Shown piece by piece: positions 41,752 to 52,127 of a DNA stretch of 64,000 bases; positions within the stretch are counted from its first letter, which is position 1, and the number at the start of each line of letters is the position of its first letter. Source of the stretch: Campylobacteraceae bacterium (GTDB lineage: Bacteria > Campylobacterota > Campylobacteria > Campylobacterales > Sulfurovaceae); assembly GCA_027056485.1 (NCBI GenBank), contig JALUKQ010000088.1, forward strand, positions 1 to 64,000, written 5' to 3'. The translations under genes and the position numbers were made by a program. A model generated the notes under the pieces. It did not search any database, was not told where the DNA came from, and was given only the letters and a program-made list of their open reading frames with translations.

Positions 41752-42126
41752 TAGAATATCCTAAATTTTATAGTAAGTGTATTTTAACTGTTTGTATCTA
41801 TAGTTTAGTTTATATATAAACTTAAATAATAAATAATATTTTATTATAATAATAAAATATTTGTTTTAATGAGTAAAATCAATAATTTACTATAGTTACT
41901 AATTTTAATTTAAAAAATTACTTAACATAAAAAATAAAAAATAATTTTTATATTAAAAACTGTTTTTTTAACATAAATATACATAAATTTTGTTATTATT
42001 ACCACAAGGGTAAACTAATTGGAATAGAAATCATATTTTAATTTTGAACTTACCAAGGTATGAGATAAACTAGTTAAATGCAAGTAGCACTCAATCAAAA
42101 TAAAAATTAAACACGGAGTAAATTAA
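41752..42126. other. Long AT-rich intergenic control region before the polysaccharide operon
   Basis: These 375 bases separate the antiporter from wza and contain no gene. The left half is almost pure A/T. The right half has a related pair TAAACTAATT (42012-42021) and TAAACTAGTT (42067-42076), about 55 bp apart, and an AATTAAACACGGAG leader before the start. Divergent promoters must lie here, but I see no tandem box of the region A type. Confidence 0.5.
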
Positions 42127-42885
42127 ATGAAAAATTATTTATTAATCATATCCATTATAGGTTTTTCAGGATGTAGCACAAAAGATGACTTTCTTTTGTT
42201 CAATAGTGCTGAACTTAATCAACCTTCGAAAACAACAATAAGTCAAGAAGAGGTACCTGATGTAAGTAATGTACAATTTGACTATAAAATCCAACCTCAT
42301 GATAGAGTTTCAATAATTGTTTATAAACACCCTGAGCTTAGCACCTCTAATATTAATAGACCTCGGGAAAGAGGTATTCTCGTAAATTCGAAAGGTAACT
42401 TACGTGTACCTCTTATTAAAAGTGTACATATAGCTGGATTAACACAAACAGAAGCTGAAGAGGCACTTTCTACTTCTCTTGCAAAATATATTAAATCACC
42501 AGATGTACAACTCGAAGTTATGAATCAACGTGCATATATTATTGGGGAAGTCAATGATCCAGGAGAAATTCCACTGGAAAATGAACGTTTAACACTTTTA
42601 CAAGCTATCGCAAAATCAGGTGATTTAACTGATTCTGCTAATAGAAAATCTATTCTTATTTTTAGAGGTGGAGACACATCTAAAATACATACAAGTGTTG
42701 TTAACTTAACTGATGTAAATTCACTTAAAACTGCTAATTTAATGATAAAACCAAACGATATTGTTTATGTTATGCCAAATGGGATGAAAGCATTCAATGT
42801 AGGCGTGAATGAGGTTAGTCCAGTATTTAGACTTATTGGTAGTATCTTGCAACCATTTGTCAGTATCAAATATTTAACAAATTAA
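42127..42885 (+). CDS. Wza-type polysaccharide export lipoprotein
   Basis: A 252-residue protein with a lipoprotein signal peptide (lipobox about FSGC, Cys16), a poly-export domain (about 55-130: YKIQPHDRVSIIVYKHPELS) and a SLBB domain (about 135-210: AYIIGEVNDPGEIPL). It forms the outer-membrane exit channel for capsule or exopolysaccharide in Wzy-dependent systems. It lies 16 bases before the Wzc gene. Confidence 0.9.
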   Translation: MKNYLLIISIIGFSGCSTKDDFLLFNSAELNQPSKTTISQEEVPDVSNVQFDYKIQPHDRVSIIVYKHPELSTSNINRPRERGILVNSKGNLRVPLIKSVHIAGLTQTEAEEALSTSLAKYIKSPDVQLEVMNQRAYIIGEVNDPGEIPLENERLTLLQAIAKSGDLTDSANRKSILIFRGGDTSKIHTSVVNLTDVNSLKTANLMIKPNDIVYVMPNGMKAFNVGVNEVSPVFRLIGSILQPFVSIKYLTN

Positions 42886-42901
42886 AAATAAGGAGTTAAC
42901 C

Positions 42902-45226
42902 GTGGGAGCAACTATAAACAAGAAATCAAATGAGCTTCATGTTCAAGATATAGCTGGAGTTTTAAAGAAATATAAGTGGTCTATAGCTCTTTTTACTATA
43001 CTATCTGGAATTTTAGGCTATGCATACCTTTACTTTACTCCATCTATGTATAACTCATATGCGATTATTAAAGTAAAACCAAATGTAAAAACACAATCAG
43101 GTGAGTTAATTAACAATACTATTACTACAACAAAATCAAAAGAGGTTACAGAAGAAATTTCTCTATTGCAAACTTATAAAATTAATAATCAAGCATTAAA
43201 GGAAATAAATTTAAATGTTCAATATTTTATAAATAAAGATTATAAAACAGTTGAAATATATAAAAACTTACCTATAGAAATAACAAATATCAAAATTATT
43301 AATCCTAAAGTAATGGGAAAAAAATTAACATTAACTCCTGAAGGTAATGGGTATAGATTAAACTATTACCATTCATATAAGGAGAAAATTAAAGAGAGTC
43401 TATTTGGAAGTGAATTATTTACATTAGATGACTCAGGTAAATTACCTTATGGTAAAGAGATTAAAAATCAATATTTACAATTAACAGTCAATAAACTTCA
43501 TGAAATAAAAGAACCCATTCATTTTGTTATAAATGGGAACCAAAGACAAATATTTGAAAATATAATTAAGAACAGACTAGAAGTTACGCAACTACAAAAA
43601 GATACTTCTTTAATTAAAATTAATTATAAAGATACTATAGCAGATAGAGCACAAAGCTATGTAGATGCTCTAGCAAGAAGTTTTGTTGAGTACAGTATTG
43701 ATAGCAAAAATAAGCAACTAAACCGAACTTCTGATTTTATTGTTGAAGAGCTTAGTAATATTAAAAAAGAATTAAAAGAATCAGAAGAGCAACTAGAGAG
43801 ATATCAAGTAAGTAAAAGTTTTGTTAAACCATCAGAACAAGCTGCTCTTTATATTAAACAACTAAGTGATATAGAGATTCAACAATCAGAAAACAAACTC
43901 AAGAAAAAACTTATTAATAATCTCATTAACTTTGTAAAAAATAATGATAATCTAGATGCAATTGCACCTTCTTTATCTAAACTAGATGACCAAAGTACTT
44001 TAAATCTTATCACCAAACTTCAAGAGAATCAACTCACAGAAGAAGAGTTAATGACTGAATATACTGATGAATATCCTAAACTACAAAGTATTAGACGACA
44101 AATTGAAAGTATTAGAAATAAAATTGCCTATAACTTAGAAAGTTTAAGCAGTGACATTGATTATGAAAATAAAAGCCTTGCACAGCGTAAACTAAGTTAT
44201 GAACGAAAGATGAATATCTTACCTTCAAAAGAGAGACAATTAATTAATATTAAAAGAAATTATGAAGTTAAATCAAGAATGTACGAATATCTACTTAAGA
44301 AAAAAGCAGAAAGTAATATTATTCAATTGGCAACTTTTTCTGACTATCAAATAATTGACCATGCGTATAATTCAAATGAACCTATTAACAAAGAGCGTTC
44401 AATTATTTTCTTATTGAGTTTATTATTAGGTGCTATTCTAGGTTCTATTCTTGCACTTATTCGTAACCAAAGTAATAAGACGATAGAGAGTAAAGAAGAT
44501 ATTGAAAAGCTAACTTCATTACCAATCTATGGGACTATTCCTTTCTCTAAGCAAAAGAGTTATCAATTAGAGGTACGAGATCAAGGGAAATCACCATTTG
44601 CTGAAAGTTTCCGTACTTTAAGAACAAACTTACAATTTAGTAAGAAAGAGAATCAAGCAACAACTATCCTAGTAACATCAACGGTTGCAGGAGAAGGAAA
44701 AACAACAACTGTAGCTAACCTCGTTACCATGCTAGATATGGCACGATATAAAACTGTTGTTATCAACCTTGACCTGAGAAAACCTACTTTACATAAGTTT
44801 TTTTCAGTAGATAATAGTATTGGAGTTAGTACTTATCTCAATGGAAATCATTCTCTTAAGGAGACTATAAGAGCAACAGAGTTTGCAAACTTAGATATTA
44901 TTACATCTGGACCAATTACAGATAATCCATCTGAGCTTATTTTATCTAAGAAATTACCTGAGATGCTAGAAGAGTTAAGAGAAATGTATGACTACATTAT
45001 TATTGACAGTGCACCAATAGGTATTGTTACCGATACAAAAACCATTATGAAATATACTGATTTAAACCTTATTATCATAAGAGAGAACTATGCTAAAAAA
45101 GATTTTATAGCTACACTTGAGAGTATGATAGAGAAGTACGAGTTTAAAAATGTTGGACTCATAATCAATGCTTCAAAAGAGCAAGCTGGTGAATATGGTT
45201 ATGGATATAGCTACGAGTATAAATAG
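42902..45226 (+). CDS. Wzc-type polysaccharide co-polymerase and tyrosine autokinase
   Basis: A 774-residue protein starting at GTG behind AAGGAG. It has a membrane helix near 30-50, a large periplasmic coiled-coil domain (about 60-490), a second helix near 500-520 and a cytoplasmic BY-kinase. Kinase motifs are VAGEGKTTTVANL (Walker A, about 597), VVINLDLRKP (A') and DYIIIDSAP (Walker B). The tail GEYGYGYSYEYK is the Tyr cluster used for autophosphorylation. It controls chain length and export with Wza; the next gene would dephosphorylate it. Confidence 0.92.
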   Translation: MGATINKKSNELHVQDIAGVLKKYKWSIALFTILSGILGYAYLYFTPSMYNSYAIIKVKPNVKTQSGELINNTITTTKSKEVTEEISLLQTYKINNQALKEINLNVQYFINKDYKTVEIYKNLPIEITNIKIINPKVMGKKLTLTPEGNGYRLNYYHSYKEKIKESLFGSELFTLDDSGKLPYGKEIKNQYLQLTVNKLHEIKEPIHFVINGNQRQIFENIIKNRLEVTQLQKDTSLIKINYKDTIADRAQSYVDALARSFVEYSIDSKNKQLNRTSDFIVEELSNIKKELKESEEQLERYQVSKSFVKPSEQAALYIKQLSDIEIQQSENKLKKKLINNLINFVKNNDNLDAIAPSLSKLDDQSTLNLITKLQENQLTEEELMTEYTDEYPKLQSIRRQIESIRNKIAYNLESLSSDIDYENKSLAQRKLSYERKMNILPSKERQLINIKRNYEVKSRMYEYLLKKKAESNIIQLATFSDYQIIDHAYNSNEPINKERSIIFLLSLLLGAILGSILALIRNQSNKTIESKEDIEKLTSLPIYGTIPFSKQKSYQLEVRDQGKSPFAESFRTLRTNLQFSKKENQATTILVTSTVAGEGKTTTVANLVTMLDMARYKTVVINLDLRKPTLHKFFSVDNSIGVSTYLNGNHSLKETIRATEFANLDIITSGPITDNPSELILSKKLPEMLEELREMYDYIIIDSAPIGIVTDTKTIMKYTDLNLIIIRENYAKKDFIATLESMIEKYEFKNVGLIINASKEQAGEYGYGYSYEYK

Positions 45227-45231
45227 TCAAT

Positions 45232-45945
45232 ATGAACCTATTTAAACTTTTTAATTATACGAATCCTATCACCGTTGATATACACTCTCATCTACTGCCT
45301 GGCATAGATGACGGGGTTCGAACTATTGAAGAGTCTGTAGCCATTATAAAGAAATTTAAACTTTTAGGCTACAGCAAACTTATTACTACTCCTCATATCA
45401 TTTCAGACCTTTATCCAAATAGTAGAGAAATTATTACTCAAAAATTACAAGAAGTTCAAGATGCAATAAAAGATGATAACATTGATATTGCCATAGAAGC
45501 CAGTGCAGAATATTATGTTGATATAGAATTTCTAAAGCTTATAGAAAATGATGAACTTCTTCCATTTATGGGAAACTATATTTTATTTGAAACAGCATAC
45601 AGTTCTAAACCAATGATACTAGAGCAAGCAATCTATAGTCTACAAGTAAAAGGATATATTCCTGTTTTAGCTCATCCAGAGCGTTATCATTACCTTCACA
45701 AAGATATAGCTTTATACAAAGCATTAAAAGCACAAGGTGTACTCTTTCAACTCAATATAAAATCATTACAAAACAGATCTAAAGCAATTTATAATATTGC
45801 ACTAAAGTTAATAAATTTAGGACTTATTGATTTTATAGGTAGTGATGTCCATAAAATGAAAGATATAGAAAAACTAACAAAAACTCTTAAATCTTCAGCC
45901 TATAAAAATACTATTAAAAAAAATAATCTCTTAAACAATCTATAA
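45232..45945 (+). CDS. PHP-type tyrosine phosphatase (CpsB/YwqE family)
   Basis: A 237-residue metal-dependent phosphatase of the PHP fold with DIHSHLLPGIDDG at the start, TTPHII, LAHPERYH and a late GSDVHK. These supply the His/Asp ligands for the metal site. Family members dephosphorylate the Tyr tail of the Wzc/CpsD kinase, which is encoded 5 bases upstream. This type is the norm in Gram-positives; many Proteobacteria use a low-molecular-weight phosphatase instead. Confidence 0.9.
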   Translation: MNLFKLFNYTNPITVDIHSHLLPGIDDGVRTIEESVAIIKKFKLLGYSKLITTPHIISDLYPNSREIITQKLQEVQDAIKDDNIDIAIEASAEYYVDIEFLKLIENDELLPFMGNYILFETAYSSKPMILEQAIYSLQVKGYIPVLAHPERYHYLHKDIALYKALKAQGVLFQLNIKSLQNRSKAIYNIALKLINLGLIDFIGSDVHKMKDIEKLTKTLKSSAYKNTIKKNNLLNNL

Positions 45946-46108
45946 ACTATTTTAAAACTCCTTAAAAAGTTAAGTAATTCTTCACAATTATATTTTTTTA
46001 AATAAACATTAAACAACAACTATACTTTAATTTTTAATTATTAAAAAATGTTAATATGATATAATAATTGGTTATATAATGTTTTATTAGAAATCAAAGG
46101 ATTACACA

Positions 46109-48424
46109 ATGAATAAAAAACAAAGCATTGGACTCTGTTCCCTACTTTTAACATCTGTAATTGCCAATGCAGATGTAAGTGGTATTGTTTATAAAGATTT
46201 ACCCTTAAATGGTGCAACTGCTAATACATACGGTCAAAAAGATAGCAATGAACAAGGTTTAGAAGGTATTACTGTTACTGCTTATCCCAGTGGAGCTACT
46301 ACTACCACAGCTATCGATGGCTCATGGTCTTTAAATAGCGATGGTAAAGTTAAAATAGAATTTACAAATATTCCAAACTATTTAAAAGAGAGTACTGGTC
46401 AATCATCTGTACAATTTATTGATGGTGACAGTAATAATGTTAACTTAGCTCTTTACAACCCATCAGAATATGCTACAGGTCAAAGTGATATTGCTATGAC
46501 TTTTCAGCCAAGTGCTGCACTTGATGCTTCTGGTATAGTTGCATTAAAAATATTACCAAAAGATAATATTCCTACAGTGGTAACAAATAATAATATTGCT
46601 ATAACATCTGATGATATTCCCTTTAATGAACTTGGTTCAGTATGGGGACTAGCATTTGATAGCTCTTCCGAAACGTTATATGCCTCAGCTTTAGTAAGAC
46701 GTCATATTGCAATGGGGATAGGTGGTCCTGGTGCAATATATAAAATCAATGGTAGCATAGTAGAACTATTTACAACCGTTGATAATGTAGGAGATATTAC
46801 TTCAAACACAGCTAGAAATTTAGCTGCTAACCCTATAAATCCAGATCATGACCCTATTTTTGATGAAGTAGGTCGTATTGGGCTTGGGGATATAGATATT
46901 AGTGAAGATAGTACAAAACTTTATACTATTAACCTACATACCAATCAACTTGTAGTGATTGATATTAAAACAAAAACTCAAACTACTTATGATATTGGAA
47001 ATCCTTTTCCTAATTGTCCAGCAAGTGATGTTACATCATGGGGTATAGGTCAAAACAGTGGTAAAGTATATGTTGGCTCTGTCTGTACAACCAGTGTAGA
47101 TGAAGGGGCATATATCTCAATGCTTAATGGTAATACCTTTACGGCACTTCATCAAATAGCACTTAATATGACAGGCGAAAGCTCAATTAATGCTGGTGAC
47201 CCATTAGCAAGTAATCAACGATGGAGAAGTTGGATTACAAATCCTAGTGATCTCTTTAAAACAGCTCACATTAGAGTTAGTTACCCAGCACCAATTCTTT
47301 CAGATATTATATTTGATGAAAATAATGGAATGATTTTAGGTTTTACTGACCGTACTTCAATGCAGGCAGGAAATAAGAACTATAGCACAAATCCAGCTGA
47401 TACGACAAATTATAAATATGATGCTGGTGGGGATATATATAGAGTATGTAAAGTAAATGGTACATACATAAATGAAGGTGATGCAGGATGTACTCAACAT
47501 GATACTGCTGCAACTACTCCAAATTATCCAGAATTTTTTACAGAAGAAGAATGGAATGGAACTGAAGGTACTCATAGAGAGACAGCACTTGGAGGATTAG
47601 CTTACATACAAGGATCAAATAATGTTTTAACTACATCATTTGACCCTGTATCAAACGGAAAATTTAATAAAGAAGTTGATAGCTCAGGTATAATTGCACT
47701 AAATACTATATCTGGCGAAAAGACTATGGCCCAAATAATGGTAGGGAATCATGGTGATAATAGAAGATATAATGGTAAAGCAGGAGGTATAGGAGATATT
47801 GAACTATTAACTCCAGCAGCACCAACAGAAATAGGAAATAGAGTATGGTTTGATGAAAATGCAAACTGTATTCAAGATGCCAATGAGTCTGGTATCGCTG
47901 GTGTAGAAATTAGTTTATATAATTCAACTGATTGTACAGGTAGTGCAGAAGAGACAACTACTACCGATGAAAATGGGCAGTACTTGTTCCCTGTTAATGC
48001 AGGTAGTAACTATAGTGTATGTATCAACAATATAGAAGGACAAACTGTATTAAATGAGAAAAAACTAACTTGTAATAATGCAGGAACATCTATTAATAAT
48101 AGTGATGCTATTATTTCTGGGGCTGATGCAAAAATATCTATTTCTCCATTAAATATAGGAGCTAATGATCATTCATTAGACTTTGGATTTGTTACAAAAG
48201 AGAGTGAAGTAGTAACACCTACAGAACCAGAAACACCTGTAGATCCTGTAACACCTATTGTTACTGATAATAATAGAACAGTAGATCATTCAGATGGTTC
48301 ATGTGATTGTCATAGTTATACTGAAGACTCAGCTACTACATTAAGTATATGGAGTATAACAATACTTATCTCTTTAACTTCAATTATGGCTTTTCTTTTT
48401 AGAAAAGAGTTTGAAATCAAATAA
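46109..48424 (+). CDS. Large surface protein with SdrD-like domains and sortase-like C-terminal signal
   Basis: A 771-residue protein with a signal peptide (1-21), an SdrD/Cna-B-like domain near residues 24-120, a central repeat-rich region that looks like a beta-propeller (GSVWGLAFDSSSETLYASAL, then GLGDIDISEDSTKLYTINL), a second SdrD-like domain (about 573-680: IGNRVWFDENANCIQDANES), and a Pro/Thr linker. The end has a Cys-rich group CDCHSY, a hydrophobic helix and a basic RKE cluster, like the three-part signals used by exosortase-type sorting. No sorting enzyme is in the window. It lies inside the polysaccharide locus. Confidence 0.75.
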   Translation: MNKKQSIGLCSLLLTSVIANADVSGIVYKDLPLNGATANTYGQKDSNEQGLEGITVTAYPSGATTTTAIDGSWSLNSDGKVKIEFTNIPNYLKESTGQSSVQFIDGDSNNVNLALYNPSEYATGQSDIAMTFQPSAALDASGIVALKILPKDNIPTVVTNNNIAITSDDIPFNELGSVWGLAFDSSSETLYASALVRRHIAMGIGGPGAIYKINGSIVELFTTVDNVGDITSNTARNLAANPINPDHDPIFDEVGRIGLGDIDISEDSTKLYTINLHTNQLVVIDIKTKTQTTYDIGNPFPNCPASDVTSWGIGQNSGKVYVGSVCTTSVDEGAYISMLNGNTFTALHQIALNMTGESSINAGDPLASNQRWRSWITNPSDLFKTAHIRVSYPAPILSDIIFDENNGMILGFTDRTSMQAGNKNYSTNPADTTNYKYDAGGDIYRVCKVNGTYINEGDAGCTQHDTAATTPNYPEFFTEEEWNGTEGTHRETALGGLAYIQGSNNVLTTSFDPVSNGKFNKEVDSSGIIALNTISGEKTMAQIMVGNHGDNRRYNGKAGGIGDIELLTPAAPTEIGNRVWFDENANCIQDANESGIAGVEISLYNSTDCTGSAEETTTTDENGQYLFPVNAGSNYSVCINNIEGQTVLNEKKLTCNNAGTSINNSDAIISGADAKISISPLNIGANDHSLDFGFVTKESEVVTPTEPETPVDPVTPIVTDNNRTVDHSDGSCDCHSYTEDSATTLSIWSITILISLTSIMAFLFRKEFEIK

Positions 48425-48434
48425 AAATAAAAAA

Positions 48435-48461
48435 AGGGTTATGAATATATATCATAACCCT
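48435..48461. terminator. Terminator after the surface-protein gene
   Basis: AGGGTTATGA / TCATAACCCT form a perfect 10-bp stem with a 7-base AT loop, 10 bases after the stop. It lies between convergent genes and could act both ways. Confidence 0.65.
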
Positions 48462-48535
48462 CTATAAAACTTTTACTCTTTTATCTACACAAAATCTTTC
48501 ACTATTTTGACTGTAATACCCTAACAATATAGGCT

Positions 48536-49771
48536 TTATTTATTAAGATTATAAAATTTACTAACCTTAACGTTATCAGTTTTATCAGCTACATATACAT
48601 ACTGTAACATAATAACCATCCAAAAAAGTGGATTTAAGAAATAGGTTTCTGAAGTCAACAGTAACAACATAATAAAAACAATAGAACCACCCATATATTC
48701 TCCATCTCTAGAAAATCTTTTACTATAGCTAGAAAAGGATTTATACATTAAGAAAAGTATCCAGAAGAAGAAAGGTAAGCCATATCTTACAATTATATCA
48801 GTACTACCTACTGTTCTAGTGTCAGTCTCTGAATTATAATCATATATTGAAGCACTGTATCGAGTAGAAGCATGTGTACCTCTCCCTATGATTTCATGTC
48901 CTTTAAAATCACGCCAATCTTTTAACATGGTAATAAATCTATCAGTACCTTCACCCTCTAAATTAGGTAAATCTACAAGGTCCTTAGCTTCTTGCCATTG
49001 TTTCTCAATTTTTTGACCTAAAAATTCTAAATTCATATAAGCAACATAACTCATACTTAGTATAGAAGCAACCACTAATATTTTCAACAAAACATCCTTT
49101 GTTTTATTGAGAAATATAAAAAATAGAAACGCTAATAATGCAATATATGCTGTTGAGGATTGTGTCGATAATATAGTAATAATCAAGACAACATTTATTT
49201 TATTTAATAATACCTGATCTCTAAGATAGTTAAGAATTAAAGTCAATATTAAAAAACCTCCAAATGCACCCATTTCCCAAAATGGACCTGCATTTTTATA
49301 CTCTAATCCATCAATAAGTGTATAAATACCTAGAATACTATGTCTAATCTCTTGTACAGTAACAATAGATAGTTTAGTTCTTGCTAAGTCTCCAACAGCA
49401 GGAATAAGATATGTAAAAAATAGAAAAACCAGACTTATAATCGCGAAATAATACATTATAGTAATAAATTTTTTTGCAAAATCATCAATACTTTTAATTA
49501 AAAAATATGTAAATAATATTCTCATAAATACACCCAAATAAGTTACAACAGGAAAAAAATTAAATTTGAACCCTTGTAAAATTGTTATAATTAATAACCC
49601 AATAAGAAAATAGACAAAAGGCATATCAAATTTAGCTTTTCTATAAATAAATATTATTAAACTTAGTCCAAAACCTATAAATAAAAACTCCTTTGACCTA
49701 AATGCAATATTTCCTGAAATAAAAATAAGTGCAACTATCATAAAATAATCTATTATTTGATTAATACGCAT
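48536..49771 (-). CDS. Wzy/O-antigen-polymerase-like membrane protein
   Basis: A 411-residue protein with about ten membrane helices and one larger external loop (about 255-325: DLPNLEGEGTDRFITMLKDW, then GHEIIGRGTHAST), the usual shape of O-antigen ligases and polymerases. It would join polysaccharide repeat units in the periplasm. The family is poorly conserved, so ligase and polymerase cannot be told apart. It is the most downstream gene of the fcl-gmd-manC strand. Confidence 0.7.
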   Translation of the reverse strand: MRINQIIDYFMIVALIFISGNIAFRSKEFLFIGFGLSLIIFIYRKAKFDMPFVYFLIGLLIITILQGFKFNFFPVVTYLGVFMRILFTYFLIKSIDDFAKKFITIMYYFAIISLVFLFFTYLIPAVGDLARTKLSIVTVQEIRHSILGIYTLIDGLEYKNAGPFWEMGAFGGFLILTLILNYLRDQVLLNKINVVLIITILSTQSSTAYIALLAFLFFIFLNKTKDVLLKILVVASILSMSYVAYMNLEFLGQKIEKQWQEAKDLVDLPNLEGEGTDRFITMLKDWRDFKGHEIIGRGTHASTRYSASIYDYNSETDTRTVGSTDIIVRYGLPFFFWILFLMYKSFSSYSKRFSRDGEYMGGSIVFIMLLLLTSETYFLNPLFWMVIMLQYVYVADKTDNVKVSKFYNLNK

Positions 49772-49875
49772 AAGATTTTCCTTTAAATTAATAAACTTGA
49801 CCCACTATCCTATTATCTCATTATTAATATTAAAAACTAATAATAATAGTTGAAAAATATTTTAAAACCAGAGTT

Positions 49876-50964
49876 TTAATATTTAGAGATATACCATGAA
49901 TACATCTTCTTTATGCCCTCTTCAAGCTCAACTTTATGTTTCCATCCTAAACCATGAAGTTTTGAAGGATCAGTTAACTTAATCATGGTGCCATCTGGTT
50001 TGGCTGTATTAAAATATAATTCACCATTAAAGCCAATAATCTCTCTAATTATCTGGGCAAGTTCTTTAATAGAGATATCAACTCCTGTACCAATATTTAT
50101 ATGTGTGTTTCTAATCTCTTGATGTAAAGTTTTAGTTACTTCACACGAGCTATTGTCACCATCTATAGTTTCATAAGTATCTTTAAAATCTCTACTTTCA
50201 AGTAGGTAAACACAAGCATCTGCCATATCTTCACTGTACAAGAACTCTCTTTTAGGGTTACCTGTACCCCAAATCTCAACACGATTTTCATCGACACCGA
50301 AATCTGATAAGTAAGCTTTGGCTTCTTCTAAAGAAGTAACACCTAAATCTACAATCACTTCATCAGTTTTACCTTCATTAAGAAGTTTTGCTAAATGGAT
50401 TTTTCTAATCAGTGCAGGAAGAACATGAGAAGTCTCTAAATCAAAATTATCATGTGGACCATACAAATTTGTAGGCATGACAGAGATGAAGTTTGTTCCA
50501 TACTGAATATTATAGCTCTCACACATCTTGATACCAGCTATCTTAGCTATTGCATAAGGTTCATTGGTATATTCTAATGGAGAAGTCAAGAGACAATCTT
50601 CAGGCATAGGTTGAGGAGCATCTTTTGGATAGATACAGGTTGAACCTAAAAAAAGGAGTTTTTCTACACCATGTATATAAGCTTGATGAATAACAGAATT
50701 TTGAATCTGAAGATTTTCGTAAATAAACTCTGCACGGTAAGTATTGTTAGCCACAATACCCCCTACTTTTGCAGCAGCCAAAATAACATATTCTGGTTTT
50801 TCAGCCTCAAAAAATGATGCTACAGCTTGATTATCAGTCAAATCTAACTCAGCATGCGTTCTATATACTAAATTAGTATACCCTTTTAATTCTAGATTTT
50901 TAATAATGGCTGATCCAACAAGTCCCCGATGTCCAGCTACATATATTTTACTATCTTTTTTCAT
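49876..50964 (-). CDS. fcl: GDP-L-fucose synthase
   Basis: A 362-residue extended SDR with nucleotide-binding motif [10 protein letters not shown] (12-21), the GSTCIYP motif and the catalytic YAIAK. It converts GDP-4-keto-6-deoxymannose to GDP-L-fucose. It is longer than the usual ~320 residues because of an insertion at about 195-237 ([20 protein letters not shown]). It lies 6 bases after gmd. Confidence 0.9.
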   Translation of the reverse strand: MKKDSKIYVAGHRGLVGSAIIKNLELKGYTNLVYRTHAELDLTDNQAVASFFEAEKPEYVILAAAKVGGIVANNTYRAEFIYENLQIQNSVIHQAYIHGVEKLLFLGSTCIYPKDAPQPMPEDCLLTSPLEYTNEPYAIAKIAGIKMCESYNIQYGTNFISVMPTNLYGPHDNFDLETSHVLPALIRKIHLAKLLNEGKTDEVIVDLGVTSLEEAKAYLSDFGVDENRVEIWGTGNPKREFLYSEDMADACVYLLESRDFKDTYETIDGDNSSCEVTKTLHQEIRNTHINIGTGVDISIKELAQIIREIIGFNGELYFNTAKPDGTMIKLTDPSKLHGLGWKHKVELEEGIKKMYSWYISKY

Positions 50965-50970
50965 TATGAC

Positions 50971-52092
50971 CTACTCAAAGTAATTCATAATTGTGTATCC
51001 ACCATCTTTAAGATACTGATCTTTAGTCATAAGTTTCAAGTCACTTTTCATCATATCATTTACTAATGATTCAAGTTTATACTCACGCTTCCAACCAAGT
51101 TTAGTTTCAGCTTTTGTAGGGTCACCAAGAAGTAAGTCAACCTCTGTTGGTCTAAAGTATTGAGGGTCAACTGCAACGACTTCACTTCCAATTTCTAATT
51201 GATAATCAGGATTAGAACAAGATACTACATAACCTTTTTCATCAATTCCTTCACCTTTAAACTCTAACTCTATACCAGCATAAGCAAATGACATTCTTAC
51301 AAAGTCTCTTACTGTAGTCGTTGTACCAGTAGCGATAACCCAATCTTCTGGCTCATCAGCTTGTAAAATTAACCACATCATTTTGACATAATCTTTTGCA
51401 TGTCCCCAGTCTCTTTTTGCATTTAAATTTCCAAGGTAAAGTTTATCTTGTAATCCAAGTGCTATTTTTGAAGCTGCTCTTGTGATTTTTCTCGTTACAA
51501 AAGTCTCTCCTCTAACTGGTGACTCATGATTAAATAAAATACCATTACATGCAAACATATCATATGCTTCTCTGTAGTTAACAGTAATCCAATATGCATA
51601 CATCTTTGCTACTGCATAAGGACTTCTTGGGTAGAAAGGTGTTGTTTCACTCTGTGGTGTCTCTTGTACTTTTCCATAAAGCTCAGAGGTACTTGCTTGA
51701 TAAATTCTAGTTTTTTTTGCAAGACCAAGAAGTTTAACAGCTTCTAAAATTCTTAACGTACCTGTACCATCAGCATTTGATACATACTCTGGAGTCTCAA
51801 ATGAAACAGCAACATGACTCATAGCTGCTAAATTATAAATCTCATCTGGTTGAGTCTCTTGAATAATTCTAGTAAGGTTCATAGAGTCTGTCATTTCACC
51901 ATAGTGTAAAATAAAATTTCTATTCTCTACATGTGGGTCTTGATAAAGATGATCAATCCTATCTGTATTAAAAAGAGAAGATCTTCTTTTTAAACCATGT
52001 ACAATATACCCTTTTTTAAGTAAAAACTCTGCTAAATAACTTCCATCTTGTCCTGTAATTCCTGTAATCAATGCTACTTTTTGTTCTGCCAT
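50971..52092 (-). CDS. gmd: GDP-mannose 4,6-dehydratase
   Basis: A 373-residue extended SDR with [17 protein letters not shown], the catalytic STSELYGK and YAVAK, and RRSSLFNT for GDP binding. It makes GDP-4-keto-6-deoxy-D-mannose. I chose the ATG at 52092 because GGAGAA, inside the first four codons of the longer form, is a good ribosome site for it. It is the middle gene of manC-gmd-fcl. Confidence 0.95.
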   Translation of the reverse strand: MAEQKVALITGITGQDGSYLAEFLLKKGYIVHGLKRRSSLFNTDRIDHLYQDPHVENRNFILHYGEMTDSMNLTRIIQETQPDEIYNLAAMSHVAVSFETPEYVSNADGTGTLRILEAVKLLGLAKKTRIYQASTSELYGKVQETPQSETTPFYPRSPYAVAKMYAYWITVNYREAYDMFACNGILFNHESPVRGETFVTRKITRAASKIALGLQDKLYLGNLNAKRDWGHAKDYVKMMWLILQADEPEDWVIATGTTTTVRDFVRMSFAYAGIELEFKGEGIDEKGYVVSCSNPDYQLEIGSEVVAVDPQYFRPTEVDLLLGDPTKAETKLGWKREYKLESLVNDMMKSDLKLMTKDQYLKDGGYTIMNYFE

Positions 52093-52127
52093 TTTCTTCT
52101 CCATATCATTTTATTTTTTAATATAAT

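Noticed and set aside
42010-42080. TAAACTA-type pair in the wza leader as a further regulon box
   Set aside because: The copies are about 55 bp apart and no -10 lies at the fixed distance, so the arrangement differs from the 11-bp boxes of region A.
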